A DNA stretch of 64,000 bases from JBBRVW01 sp963784645 (GCA_963784645.1 CAWARY010000020.1:433329-497328), one strand, 5' to 3'. Counted from the stretch's first letter, positions 36,027 through 44,327 are shown. Program-made: numbers and translations. Notes: a model not told the origin generated them from the sequence alone.

Positions 36027-37187
36027 TCAGAGCAGGTGGGCAGCGTCGTTGAAGCGGCGCAGCGAGGTCTGGCCGCCCGCGAACCACTGCACGTCGGTGA
36101 GCGTCGCGGGGGTGAGCTCCATCCGGTGCACGGCCCCGACGGGAGCGCCGAGGGCATCCGTGACCAGCACCTTGATCGGTGTCACGTGCGTCACGACGAG
36201 CACGGCCTGACGGGGGTGGCGCGCGAGCACCTGGTCGCGGGCCCGCAGCACCCGACGGCGTACGTCGGTGAACGACTCGCCCCCGGGCGGCGCCACGGAC
36301 GGGTCGCCGAGCCACCGGTCGAGATCGCCGCGCCAGCGGGTGGCGACCTCGTCGAAGGTCAGGCCTTCCCACTCGCCGAACGCGCACTCGCGGAACCCGT
36401 CGACCTCGCGCACCGTCAGGCCCAGGGCGCTCGCCACCGCGTCCGCGGTCTGCCGGGTGCGGCGCATCGGCGACGCGAGGATCGCGTCGACGCCACCGGC
36501 CGCGGCGAGGCGCGCCGCGACGGCGACCGCCTGCCGCTCCCCGTCGGCCGACAGCTCCGGGTCGTGACCCCCGGACCCGCTGAACCGCTTCTCGACCGTG
36601 TGCGCGGTCTGGCCGTGCCGCAGCAGGATCGTCGTCGTGGGCGTGCCGAGACCGGTGTCCCAGCCGACCATCGACGGTCGAGCGGCCGCGACGACCGACT
36701 CGTCGGCGGCCGCGAGTGCGTGGTCGGCCTCCTGGGCGCGCAGCTCGGCCGTGCTGTCGGCAGGCGACCACGCCTCCCCCCGGGCCGCGGCGTCGAGCGC
36801 CTCGTTCGCCAGCCGGTCGGCATGCTTGTTGCGCTCGCGCGGCACCCACACGTAGGTCACCTGCGACGGGGGGAAGGTGTCGCGCGCCCGGAGCGCGAGG
36901 TCGCGCATGTCCGGGTGCTTGATCTTCCAGCGCCCGGACATCTGCTCGACGACGAGCTTGGAGTCCAGCCGTGCCTCGACGGTGCCGGCCGGGTCGATCT
37001 CGCGCACCGCCTCGAGACCGGCGATCAACCCGCGGTACTCGGCGACGTTGTTGCTGGCGGTGCCGATGTGCTCGGCGATCTCGCGCAGCACGGTGCCGCT
37101 GTCGTGGTCCTTGACGACGGTCCCGTACGCCGCGGGGCCGGGGTTGCCGCGAGAGCCGCCGTCGGCCTCGACGACGTACCGGCTCAC
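36027..37187 (-). CDS. Bifunctional RNase HI / acid phosphatase (CobC-like)
   Basis: A 386-residue fusion known in actinobacteria (mycobacterial Rv2228c type). Residues 1-135 are an RNase HI domain with acidic residues in VEADGGSRGNPGPAAYG, NNVAEYRGL and ARLDSKLVVEQMSGRWKIKH. A linker of about 50 residues leads to a histidine phosphatase domain (about 185-386) with the phospho-His motif LLRHGQTAHTVEKRFSG, ASPMRRTRQTA, the acid in ECAFGEWEG, and VVTHVTPIK. It removes RNA from RNA:DNA hybrids; the phosphatase half resembles alpha-ribazole phosphatase. The GTG start at 37187 overlaps the stop of the zinc-ribbon gene. Confidence 0.93.
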   Translation of the reverse strand: MSRYVVEADGGSRGNPGPAAYGTVVKDHDSGTVLREIAEHIGTASNNVAEYRGLIAGLEAVREIDPAGTVEARLDSKLVVEQMSGRWKIKHPDMRDLALRARDTFPPSQVTYVWVPRERNKHADRLANEALDAAARGEAWSPADSTAELRAQEADHALAAADESVVAAARPSMVGWDTGLGTPTTTILLRHGQTAHTVEKRFSGSGGHDPELSADGERQAVAVAARLAAAGGVDAILASPMRRTRQTADAVASALGLTVREVDGFRECAFGEWEGLTFDEVATRWRGDLDRWLGDPSVAPPGGESFTDVRRRVLRARDQVLARHPRQAVLVVTHVTPIKVLVTDALGAPVGAVHRMELTPATLTDVQWFAGGQTSLRRFNDAAHLL

Positions 37188-37927
37188 AGCCCGGACTCGG
37201 CCGTGCGCACCAGGATCCGGCGGCACTCCTCGCAGCGCATGACCTCGTCGGGGTCGGTGTCACGCAGCGCGTTGATCTCGACGTTGTTGAGCTCGAGCCG
37301 GCAGCCGCCGCAGCGGCGCTGCCGCAGCTCGGCGGCACCGACACCGCCCTGCTGGGCGCGGATCTTCTCGTAGAGGGCGACCAGCGCGTCGTCCAGCGAC
37401 CCGGCCTGGGTGCCGCGCTGCGCAGTGAGCTGCTCGGTCTCGGCGTCGATCTCGGCCGTCGTGCGGTCGCGGGTCGCCGTGAGCTCGGTCGCGCGGGCCT
37501 GCGTGGTCTCCCGCTGGGTGGCCAGCTCGGACGACCGGCTCTGCGACGACTCGAGCCGCTCCATGATGTCGAGGACGATCTCCTCGAGGTCGCCCTGGCG
37601 GCGGCCCAGCGTCGCGATCTCGTGCTGCAGGCTCTCCAGCTCCTTCGGCGAGGACACCTGCCCGGCGTCCAGCCGCTTCTGGTCCCGCTCCGCGCGCGAC
37701 CGCACCTGGTCGACGTCGCTCTCGGCCTTGGTCAGCTCCCGCGCGAGGTCGCTCTGCTCGGTCTCGGCGACCACGAGCTGGTCGCGCAGGGCACCCAGCT
37801 CGGCCTCGACCTCCGCGAGCGCGGCGTGCTCGGGCAGGGTCGTGCGCCGGTGGGTCAGCTGGTCGAGCTTGGTGTCCAGGGCCTGCAGGTCCAGCAGGCG
37901 ACCCTGGTCGGCAGCGTCGGCTCTCAG
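37184..37927 (-). CDS. Coiled-coil C4 zinc-ribbon protein, apparent CTG start
   Basis: A 247-residue protein: a long coiled coil (about 10-185, heptads rich in L, E and R, for example ELESLQHEIATLGRRQGDLEEIV) and a C-terminal zinc ribbon CGGCRLELNN ... CEECRRILVR with two CxxC pairs (mycobacterial Rv2229c type, usually between Nif3 and RNase H genes, as here). No ATG, GTG or TTG lies in frame near the homologous start. The reading LRADAADQGRLLDLQ matches the usual start region if CTG 37927 initiates, with GAGGAG 6 nt upstream and a CTGA overlap with the nif3 stop. The function is unknown; it may be nucleic-acid associated. Confidence 0.85.
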   Translation of the reverse strand: MRADAADQGRLLDLQALDTKLDQLTHRRTTLPEHAALAEVEAELGALRDQLVVAETEQSDLARELTKAESDVDQVRSRAERDQKRLDAGQVSSPKELESLQHEIATLGRRQGDLEEIVLDIMERLESSQSRSSELATQRETTQARATELTATRDRTTAEIDAETEQLTAQRGTQAGSLDDALVALYEKIRAQQGGVGAAELRQRRCGGCRLELNNVEINALRDTDPDEVMRCEECRRILVRTAESGL

Positions 37928-39111
37928 TGCGGGCTCCTCGCGGTCGTGGTGGTCGGGCCGGCGCCGGTGGTCGCCTCGACCCAGGGATCGGTGACCAGGC
38001 GCGAGACCCGCGTCTCCACCGTATCCGCCGCCGGGTGGACGGCGCGGAGGCGTTCGCCGAGCAGCCGGGCGCAGTCGGCCAGCCACGGCCACTCGCTGGC
38101 CCAGTGGCTCACGTCGACGAGCCCCGGGGAGCCCTGCTCCAGCGCCTCGGAGGCGGGGTGGTGGCGCAGGTCGGCGGTCACGAAGGCGTCCGCACCAGCG
38201 GAGCGCACGTCATCGAACATGTCGTCGCCCGCCCCGCCGCACACCGCGACGGTGTGCACCGGCCGGTCGAGGTCGCCACCGACGCGGACACCGTGCGGCG
38301 TCGCCGGGAGGACCGCGGCCACGTGCGCGGCGAGGTCGCGCAGGCTGCCGCCCGCCGGCCAGGTGCCGAGCCTCCCGAGCCCGCGCGGCCCCGGGAGCTC
38401 GGCCAACTCCAGCAGGTCGAAGGCCGGCTCCTCGTAGGGATGAGCCGCCCGCAGAGCAGCGAGCACGGCGCTGCGCCGGTGCCGGGCCAGCACCATCTCG
38501 ACCCGGGTCTCGACGACCGTCGCGCGCTGACCGACGCTGCCCACGGCGGGGTCCGCGCCGGGCAGCGGCGTGAAGGTGCCGGTGCCGCCGGAGGTGAAGG
38601 CGCACCGCTCGTAGTCGCCCAGCCGGCCGGCGCCGGCGGCCGCCAGTGCGTCGAGGACCCGCTCGGCGTCGGCCTCGGGGACGAACGTCACCAGCGCGTC
38701 GAGCGGGTCGCGCGGCACCGGCCGGAGCGGTCGCACGTCGGCGAGCCCGAGCGCGGCCGCCAGCGCGTCGGAGACGCCGGGGCTGGCGGCGTCGGCGTTG
38801 GTGTGCGCGACGTGCAGGGCGACGCCGGCCCGGACCAGCGAGGTGACCGCGCGGCCCTTGGCGCCGGTGGTCGCCACCGAGTGCACGCCCCGGAGCAGCA
38901 GCGGATGGTGGGTGACGAGCAGGTCCGCGGCCCAGTCCACGGCCTCCTCGACCACGGCCTGCACCGGGTCGACGGCGAGCAGCACCCGGCGTACCGGCTG
39001 ATAGGGGTCACCGGTCACCAGGCCGACGGCGTCCCAGTCCGCCGCCCACCGGGGGTCGTACAGCGACTCGAGCACGCCGACGACGTCGCCGAGACGGAGC
39101 GGTCCGGTCAC
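37924..39111 (-). CDS. Nif3-like dinuclear metal-centre protein (DUF34/YbgI)
   Basis: A 395-residue protein of the Nif3/YqfO family, which forms hexameric rings with two metals per subunit. Metal ligands sit in LLVTHHPLLLRGVHS, HVAHTNADAASPGVSDALA and, after a CutA-like insert of about 100 residues, DLRHHPASEALEQG and SHWASEW. The insert makes it the long YqfO form. It starts at GTG 39111 and ends in a CTGA overlap with the zinc-ribbon gene, forming a conserved three-gene unit with the RNase H fusion. Biochemical function is debated; GTP cyclohydrolase-like and repair roles have been suggested. Confidence 0.92.
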   Translation of the reverse strand: MTGPLRLGDVVGVLESLYDPRWAADWDAVGLVTGDPYQPVRRVLLAVDPVQAVVEEAVDWAADLLVTHHPLLLRGVHSVATTGAKGRAVTSLVRAGVALHVAHTNADAASPGVSDALAAALGLADVRPLRPVPRDPLDALVTFVPEADAERVLDALAAAGAGRLGDYERCAFTSGGTGTFTPLPGADPAVGSVGQRATVVETRVEMVLARHRRSAVLAALRAAHPYEEPAFDLLELAELPGPRGLGRLGTWPAGGSLRDLAAHVAAVLPATPHGVRVGGDLDRPVHTVAVCGGAGDDMFDDVRSAGADAFVTADLRHHPASEALEQGSPGLVDVSHWASEWPWLADCARLLGERLRAVHPAADTVETRVSRLVTDPWVEATTGAGPTTTTARSPH

Positions 39112-39121
39112 GCCCGCCCCG

Positions 39122-39526
39122 TCAGGTCCGTACCTGGAACGGTCGCACCCAGTCCTCGTGCGTCCCGCCGTCGATGGACAGCCGCCAGGAGTAGCGCCCC
39201 GGGCCGATGGGGAACGGCGGGACGTTGACCACGAACGCGAAGTCGACGTCGCTGCCCTCGGGCACGCCGAGCGGCCGGCCGACCTCGAAGGTGCCCTCGA
39301 CGCGCACACCGCCCGCGTCGCCTGCCGGGACGGCGCGACCGTCCTCGTCGACCAGCTCGAGGGCGAACGTGTGCGGCGCCACGGACTGGGTCCACGGGAC
39401 GTCGAGCTTGATCGCGATGGCCATGGGCGGCAGGTCCGGCCCGGTCACCGACCAGCCCCCGCCGAGGACGTAGAGCTTCCCGTTGACCTCCTGCGCCGCG
39501 TCGGCCAGCAGCATCGTCACGCGCAT
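39122..39526 (-). CDS. Conserved beta-rich hypothetical protein (DUF6941-like)
   Basis: A 134-residue soluble protein starting MRVTMLLADAAQEVNGKLYVLGGGW, then beta strands (AIAIKLDVPW, FALELVDEDGRAV, VDFAFVVNVP) ending in a RYSWRLSIDG strand. This pattern matches small actinobacterial proteins I remember as DUF6941; the exact number should be verified. The family is of unknown function. The ATG is at 39526. It ends 10 nt before nif3 on the same strand and may head that operon. Confidence 0.7.
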   Translation of the reverse strand: MRVTMLLADAAQEVNGKLYVLGGGWSVTGPDLPPMAIAIKLDVPWTQSVAPHTFALELVDEDGRAVPAGDAGGVRVEGTFEVGRPLGVPEGSDVDFAFVVNVPPFPIGPGRYSWRLSIDGGTHEDWVRPFQVRT

Positions 39527-39610
39527 GGGCGTCAACCTATGCCGTCCCCGACGGCCCGCGGGAACGGCACCGCCATTGACGCGCCGGGCGCACCGGCGTA
39601 CCACGGAGGC

Positions 39611-39730
39611 ATGAAGCATCTCCCCGAGGCCCACCAGCGGATCGCGCCGGATCGCACCATCGGCCTGATCCTGGCCGGGATCGTGCTGGTGATGGCGATC
39701 ATCTGGGTGGTCGTCTCGCTCGCCGACTGA
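39611..39730 (+). CDS. 39-residue single-pass membrane protein
   Basis: Short ORF MKHLPEAHQRIAPDRT followed by one transmembrane helix (IGLILAGIVLVMAIIWVVVS). GGAGG ends 1 nt before the ATG, closer than ideal. A perfect 13-bp hairpin starts 10 nt after its stop, which supports a real transcription unit. The function is unknown. Confidence 0.5.
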   Translation: MKHLPEAHQRIAPDRTIGLILAGIVLVMAIIWVVVSLAD

Positions 39731-39740
39731 GCGCGCCAGC

Positions 39741-39778
39741 GGCACCGCGGAGGGCGGGCAGCGCGCCTCCGCGGTGCC
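39741..39778. terminator. 13-bp perfect hairpin
   Basis: Arms GGCACCGCGGAGG (39741-39753) and CCTCCGCGGTGCC (39766-39778) around a 12-nt loop, 10 nt after the 39-residue ORF. Confidence 0.65.
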
Positions 39779-39875
39779 CCACGTCCTCCTCCGTCCCGGC
39801 CGTCCCCGGGTGCCGCACCAAACGAGTTCGGCGAAGGCGTGGTGCAGCACCGCCCCGAACTGATCCACTCACCTC

Positions 39876-40559
39876 GTGACGTGGCAGCTGCTGGCACCGC
39901 TGGACGGGACGCAGCGCGAGCGGGTGCTGCAGGCGACCCGCCCGCGCGGGTACGCGAAGGGTGAGGTCGTCTTCCACGAGGGCGACCCCGGGGAGACGCT
40001 GCACCTGGTCAAGTCCGGACGTTTCGCCGTGCGGGTCTCGATCCCGACCGGCGACACGGCGACGCTGAGCGTCCTTGGTCCCGGCGACGCGTTCGGTGAG
40101 CTGGCCCTGCTCGGGAGCAGCAACGCCCGCACCGCGACGGTCGTGTCCCTGGAGCGCGGCGAGACGCTGACCCTGACCCGGGCCTCGTTCGACGAGCTGC
40201 GCCGCGCCAACCCCGGCGTCGAGCAGCTGCTGGTCGGCGCCCTGGTCCGGCGGGTCGACGAGCTGAGCCAGGCGCTGCTCGAGGCGCTGTACGTCGGCGT
40301 CGACCGGCGCGTGGTCCGGCGCCTGATCGACCTGGCGGAGTCGTACCCGCCCGGCGGCGGCGCCCCGGTGACGATCCCGATCACCCAGGACGACCTGGCC
40401 GGCATGGCCGGGGCCAGCCGACCGACCGTCAACCAGGTGCTGCAGCGGCTGGCCGCCCTCGGTGCCGTCGAGCTCGGTCGGAGCCGCATCACGATCCTCG
40501 ACCTCGACCGGCTGCGGCAGCGCAGCGGCCGGTCACGACCGGCCCCTGACGTGAGGTAG
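39876..40559 (+). CDS. Crp/Fnr family transcriptional regulator
   Basis: A 227-residue regulator. Residues 1-120 form a cNMP-binding beta-roll (EVVFHEGDPGETLHLVKSGRFAVRV, FGELALLGSSNARTATVVSLE; the phosphate-binding cassette FGELALL-x-x-SNARTA keeps the Arg used for cAMP). A dimer helix precedes a winged helix-turn-helix (about 150-215: ITQDDLAGMAGASRPTVNQVLQRL). There are no FNR-type cysteines. The GTG is at 39876. A cAMP ligand is plausible, and a predicted cyclase lies 5 kb upstream, but the target genes are unknown. A hairpin overlaps the stop codon. Confidence 0.9.
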   Translation: MTWQLLAPLDGTQRERVLQATRPRGYAKGEVVFHEGDPGETLHLVKSGRFAVRVSIPTGDTATLSVLGPGDAFGELALLGSSNARTATVVSLERGETLTLTRASFDELRRANPGVEQLLVGALVRRVDELSQALLEALYVGVDRRVVRRLIDLAESYPPGGGAPVTIPITQDDLAGMAGASRPTVNQVLQRLAALGAVELGRSRITILDLDRLRQRSGRSRPAPDVR

Positions 40560-40585
40560 CCGGGCGGTCTGGTGACCGCCCGGCT
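40558..40585 (+). terminator. 12-bp hairpin at the end of the Crp-family gene
   Basis: AGCCGGGCGGTC (40558-40569), loop TGGT, GACCGCCCGGCT (40574-40585). It overlaps the last base pairs of the stop codon. There is no U tract. Confidence 0.7.
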
Positions 40586-40662
40586 GACCCCGCTTGCGCC
40601 GTCCCCCCCAGGTACGCGCGTGACCGTCGGACCCGCGTGGAGCGGGTCTTCACGTGCCTCGA

Positions 40663-41000
40663 CTAGAGGCGCTTGATGTGGCCCTCGACCTCGTCGTCGT
40701 CCAGCCCGAGGTGCTTCTTGTGGCCCTCGACCTCGTCGTCGTCCAGCCCGAGGTGCTTCTTGTGGCCCTCGACCTCGTCGTCGTCCAGCCCGAGGTGCTT
40801 CTTGTGGCCCTCGACCTCGTCGTCGTCCAGCCCGAGGTGCTTCTTGTGGCCCTCGACCTCGTCGTCGTCCAGCCCGAGGTGCTTCTTGTGGCCCTCGACC
40901 TCTCGTCGTCGATGCCGAGGTGCTTCTTGTGGCCCTCGACCTCGTCGTCCGCGGGAGCGTTCTTGCGAAGGTCGTCGTCCCGGTTGCGCTGAATGCTCAT
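40663..41000 (-). CDS. Acidic VEGH-repeat protein, apparent 1-nt frameshift in first repeat
   Basis: The ATG at 41000 opens MSIQRNRDDDLRKNAPADDE, then a repeat VEGHKKHLGIDDE. After that the frame shifts and the natural continuation is in the next frame: five identical VEGHKKHLGLDDDE units and a terminal VEGHIKRL to a TAG at 40663. Restoring one base near 40900 gives a protein of about 112 residues. The unit is 14 residues with alternating basic KKH and acidic DDDE parts and invariant VEGH. Small acidic proteins with DVEGH- or DVEAH-type words occur in other actinobacteria; their function is unknown. Either the strain carries a broken allele or a base is missing from the read. If translated unshifted, a basic RSRATRSTSGWTTT repeat results. 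Confidence 0.6.
40678..40946. repeat. Tandem 42-nt repeat, five perfect copies plus two degenerate
   Basis: Units at 40678-40719, 40720-40761, 40762-40803, 40804-40845 and 40846-40887 are identical over 42 nt; a sixth, diverged unit is 41 nt (40888-40928), and a partial copy follows to 40946. The repeats are codon-aligned in the VEGH protein. Identity at synonymous sites indicates recent expansion. There are no spacers, so it is not a CRISPR array. Confidence 0.9.
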
Positions 41001-41211
41001 GGTCCTGGTCCTCTCGTCGAGCCCTCGTGGCGCCTGCAGGAGGAGCATGCGCCCCCGCGGTGCCCCCGGTCTGTCGTCCTGGTGACAGTCGCACCGTCGT
41101 GTGCGCCGCACAAGCGGTTCGCCAAGACCGGCACGGCCCGGGCCGAACCGGTGGCGTGAGGAGGTCGGCTGCCCCTACGTTGCGCTGGACCGGACCAGCG
41201 AGGGAGGCCGC

Positions 41212-41949
41212 ATGGCAGACGCGCACCGGGACCTGCAGCTGCTCGGCCGCCTGGCCGCCGCTGTCGGCCCGGCACTGGCTCCAGTCGACCACCAGCGACA
41301 GCTGACCGACATGGCCGAGACCGCGCTGGCCGTCTTCGGCGCCAAGGCCTGCTCCATCGCGGTGGTCGACGCCGACGAGGAGAACCTCGTGTTCACCGCG
41401 GCCGCCGGCCTGGGTGCCGACGACGTCCTGGGCCTCAGCGTCCCGGTGGGTCAGGGCATCGCCGGCTGGGTGGTGAGCTCGGGGCAGACCATCGAGGTCA
41501 CCGAGGTGGAGCGCGACCCGCGGTTCGCCCGGGACGTCGCCGAGCGCACCGGCTACGTCCCGCACGCGATCCTCGCGGCGCCGCTGGAGACCGAGCAGCG
41601 GGTGCTCGGCGCGATCGAGGTGCTCGACCGGGACGCCGATCGGCCGGGCAGCATCCGCGACCTCGTGGTGCTCGACTTCTTCGCCCGGCATGCGGCGATC
41701 GCGCTGGCCTCCGCCCGGTTGTTCAGCGACATGGGCCGCGTGCTGCTGACCGCGCTGGCGACGGAGGGCGAGACCGACCTCGACCACGCCCTGTCGGCCG
41801 CGGCCGGCAGCCTGCAGGTCGACCGGGGCCTGGCCGACCTGGCCGCCCTTCTCGGTCGGCTCGGCCGCGCCGGCGCCGCCGAGCGCGAGCTCGCGGTGGA
41901 CCTGCTCAGCGAGGTGCTGGCGTACACCGACCGGCGAGGGCCCGCGTGA
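41212..41949 (+). CDS. GAF-domain sensor protein
   Basis: A 245-residue soluble protein. A helix (1-30) is followed by one GAF domain (about 25-170): LTDMAETALAVFGAKACSIAVVD, LGLSVPVGQGIAGWVVSSGQTIEVTEVERDPRF, ILAAPLETEQRVLGAIEVLDRD. The remaining C-terminal 70 residues are helical. There is no output domain, so output is presumably through the next gene, the subtilase-like protease, whose GTG overlaps this stop by 4 nt. The ATG at 41212 has GGAGG 5 nt upstream. The ligand is unknown. Confidence 0.85.
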   Translation: MADAHRDLQLLGRLAAAVGPALAPVDHQRQLTDMAETALAVFGAKACSIAVVDADEENLVFTAAAGLGADDVLGLSVPVGQGIAGWVVSSGQTIEVTEVERDPRFARDVAERTGYVPHAILAAPLETEQRVLGAIEVLDRDADRPGSIRDLVVLDFFARHAAIALASARLFSDMGRVLLTALATEGETDLDHALSAAAGSLQVDRGLADLAALLGRLGRAGAAERELAVDLLSEVLAYTDRRGPA

Positions 41950-42785
41950 GCTCGCTGCCCGCCTGGTCCTGGCAGTTCGCCGGCGGCCACCTCGACACGG
42001 TGTCCGCACTCCCCCTCGACGTCCCGATCACCCGTGAGTGGGCCTGGGGCGGTGCGACCGGCGCCGGCGTCCGGGTGGCGGTCATCGACAGCGGCGTCGA
42101 CGCCGCGCACCCTGCGGTCGGCCGGGTGGCCGGCGGGGTGGCCGTGGAGTACGACGTGGACACCGGCCGGACCCGCTACGTCGACGGTCCGCACGACGAC
42201 CTGTTCGGGCACGGGACCGCGTGCGCCGGGATCATCCGGCGGGCGGCGCCCGACTGCGAGATCTACAGCGTCCGGGTGCTCGGCGCGCGGCTCACGGGTC
42301 GCGGCGCGGTGTTCGCGGCCGGCCTCGAGTGGGCGATCGCGAACGGCATGCAGGTGGCGAACCTCAGCCTGAGCAGCCGCCGGGCCGCGCACTTCGGGAT
42401 GTTCCACCAGCTGGCCGACGCGGCGTACTTCGCCGGCATGACCCTGGTGTGCGCCGTGAACAACGTGCCCGCGCCCAGCTACCCGTCCCAGTTCGCCTCC
42501 GTCCTCTCGGTCGCCGCCCGAGGCGGCAGCGACCCGTTCGACTTCGACTACAACCCGCACCCCCCGGTCGAGTTCGGCGCACCGGGGGTCGACCTCGAGA
42601 TCCCGTGGAGCGGCGGCCGCACGATCCGGGCGACCGGCAACAGCTTCGCCTGCCCCCACGTCGCCGGGCTGGTGGCCCGCCTGCTCTCCAAGCACCCGGG
42701 CCTGACGCCGTTCCAGGTCAAGACCGTGCTGCACGCCGTCGCCTCCAACGCCGTACCGGCGCCACAGCCCCCCGGCAGCGACTAG
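41946..42785 (+). CDS. Cytosolic subtilisin-like (S8) serine peptidase
   Basis: A compact 279-residue subtilase with the full catalytic triad: D48 (VAVIDSGVD), H89 (LFGHGTACAGII) and S233 (GNSFACPHVAGLVA), plus an oxyanion asparagine at N172/N173 (CAVNNVPAP). It lacks a signal peptide and an I9-type propeptide, so it is expected in the cytosol and needs another control. The 4-nt overlap with the GAF gene suggests that the GAF protein regulates it or is its substrate. The lack of a secretion signal is atypical for the family. Confidence 0.88.
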   Translation: MSSLPAWSWQFAGGHLDTVSALPLDVPITREWAWGGATGAGVRVAVIDSGVDAAHPAVGRVAGGVAVEYDVDTGRTRYVDGPHDDLFGHGTACAGIIRRAAPDCEIYSVRVLGARLTGRGAVFAAGLEWAIANGMQVANLSLSSRRAAHFGMFHQLADAAYFAGMTLVCAVNNVPAPSYPSQFASVLSVAARGGSDPFDFDYNPHPPVEFGAPGVDLEIPWSGGRTIRATGNSFACPHVAGLVARLLSKHPGLTPFQVKTVLHAVASNAVPAPQPPGSD

Positions 42786-42822
42786 GGTCCGGGGCATCCG
42801 GAACCACGACATCCGCGTCCAG

Positions 42823-43206
42823 ATGCCTCTCAGGCCGGCTCGCTCACGGGATGTCCACGTGCTCACGCCCGCAGTCCCCCACGCCCCCGGCGCCACCCCC
42901 GAGCCCGACGTCGTTCTGGTGCTCCCGGCCGGTGGCAGCGCGACCTCGCTGCGCGACACCGTCCTGGCGGCGATGACCGGTCGGCCCCGCGACGTCGTGC
43001 TCGACCTGCGCGCCGTCGGGTCGATGACCCACCCCGAGCTGGCGGTCCTCATCGGCGCCCGCGCCCGGCAGCGCGCGCGGAAGCGGCGCCTGACGCTGGT
43101 CTTCGACCCGCGGTCGGCGACCGACGACGCCTTGTCGCGGGCGGGCCTGCACCCGTCGTTCGTCACCGCCTCGAGCATCCCGGGCGCAGACCGGCGCGAC
43201 GAGTGA
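42823..43206 (+). CDS. STAS-like domain protein
   Basis: A 127-residue protein with a STAS-like order: PDVVLVLPAGGSATSLRDTVLAAM, RDVVLDLRAVGSMTHPELAVLIGARARQRARKRRLTLVF, then the C-terminal helix DALSRAGLHPSF. The site equivalent to the phosphorylatable serine reads GSMTH. It is probably an anti-sigma-antagonist-like or scaffold domain. The start may be ATG 42823 or GTG 42859. Its stop overlaps the next gene by GTGA. Confidence 0.65.
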   Translation: MPLRPARSRDVHVLTPAVPHAPGATPEPDVVLVLPAGGSATSLRDTVLAAMTGRPRDVVLDLRAVGSMTHPELAVLIGARARQRARKRRLTLVFDPRSATDDALSRAGLHPSFVTASSIPGADRRDE

Positions 43207-43478
43207 CCGCGGTCCCCGACGCTCCCCGCCAGGACCGGCGGGATGCGGCGGACCGCCGGCACGCGCAGTTCGTCGAGCTGCAGGACCGGGCCACCACCGG
43301 GGTGCCGACCCTGCGACGACGCCAGCACGGCCGCGCCAGGTCACGGTGGCTGCACGGGACCGCCCGGGTCGTGCTGGCGGCCGCACTGCTCGTGACCGCG
43401 GTCACCGCCGCGACGGATGCGGGCGGTCTCCGGAGCGAGCTGGTCGGGTGGTTCGGCGCCGGCGCCCAGGGGCGCTGA
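43203..43478 (+). CDS. Small membrane protein
   Basis: 91 residues: a very basic cytoplasmic part (RQDRRDAADRRHAQFVELQDR, RRRQHGRARSRWLHG) and one transmembrane helix (ARVVLAAALLVTAVTAATDA). No family is recognised. GTG 43203 overlaps the STAS-like gene by 4 nt, placing it fourth in the GAF-protease-STAS unit; it could anchor that set at the membrane. Confidence 0.6.
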   Translation: MTAVPDAPRQDRRDAADRRHAQFVELQDRATTGVPTLRRRQHGRARSRWLHGTARVVLAAALLVTAVTAATDAGGLRSELVGWFGAGAQGR

Positions 43479-43549
43479 CCGGACGGCGGTACTGACTGCC
43501 GGAGTCGTTCGATGATCCGGCGTCCCGGGTGGCGCCGGACTGACCTCCG

Positions 43550-44110
43550 CTAGGGGGCCACCACCCGTCCGGTGAAGGTCTCCTGGCCCTTGTCCGCCCC
43601 TGCGTCGGTGGACCATTGCACGATCATCTGACCAGCTCCGATCATCCCGGAGAAGCGGCCGCTGCCGTCCAGGATCTTCCAGTTGCTGGTCTGGACCGAG
43701 TTGTCCATCTGCTCCGGACCCGGGCCGAAGCCGATCTTCAGCTGGCCGTCGGAGCACAGGAAGACGTTGACCGCCGGGAAGCCGATCTCGGGGCTTCCGT
43801 CGTCGTGCCGGACAGTTCCGCCTGAGCAGAAGGCTGACTCACCGAGCACCGATCCCCTGACGACCTTGCCGTTGAACCCTCTGATGGACGTCTTGATCAG
43901 GATCGGATCACCATTTCCCACGGCCGACGTGACGGGGTCGGTGCTGGCCGCGGTGGATGTCGGTGTGGCAGGGCTGGTGCCGGTTGCAGCGTGGTCGTCG
44001 GTTCCTGCACCACCGCAGCCGGTAAGACCGAAGCTGGCGATCGCCAAGAGAGCTGTGGGTATCTGGGCGAGCCGGGGGCACCCGATGACACGTCTCTGCT
44101 GGGTGGGCAT
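43550..44110 (-). CDS. Predicted lipoprotein, beta-rich
   Basis: A 186-residue protein with a lipoprotein signal peptide: basic start, ALLAIASFGLTGC lipobox with the lipidated Cys near residue 32, then a Thr/Ser/Pro linker. The mature part is beta-rich (FNGKVVRGSVLGE, FLCSDGQLKIGFGP, GRFSGMIGAGQMIVQWS) with two cysteines that may form a disulfide. No domain is recognised. The ATG at 44110 is preceded by AGGAGT. Codon use is slightly less GC-biased than in neighbours. Confidence 0.75.
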   Translation of the reverse strand: MPTQQRRVIGCPRLAQIPTALLAIASFGLTGCGGAGTDDHAATGTSPATPTSTAASTDPVTSAVGNGDPILIKTSIRGFNGKVVRGSVLGESAFCSGGTVRHDDGSPEIGFPAVNVFLCSDGQLKIGFGPGPEQMDNSVQTSNWKILDGSGRFSGMIGAGQMIVQWSTDAGADKGQETFTGRVVAP

Positions 44111-44327
44111 GGCGACTCCTTCGGAGGGCACCGGTGACCCCGCGCACGCTGTCGACAGAGTGCTCGGACGCTACCACCGCCGCCATGGACCGGACGCCGC
44201 CGAACGGATCACGTGCCACTGCTCGACGAGTCGACCAGGTAGGGCGGCGCGGTCGGTCGAGGGATCGCGGATCGGGTCGACCCGTGGTGCGACCGCGCCG
44301 CCGACCGCGGGGACGCGGCGACTCCGG

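Noticed and set aside
40678..40946. Regular 42-nt repeats considered as a CRISPR array
   Set aside because: No spacers between units, repeats are codon-aligned in a protein, and no cas genes are near.
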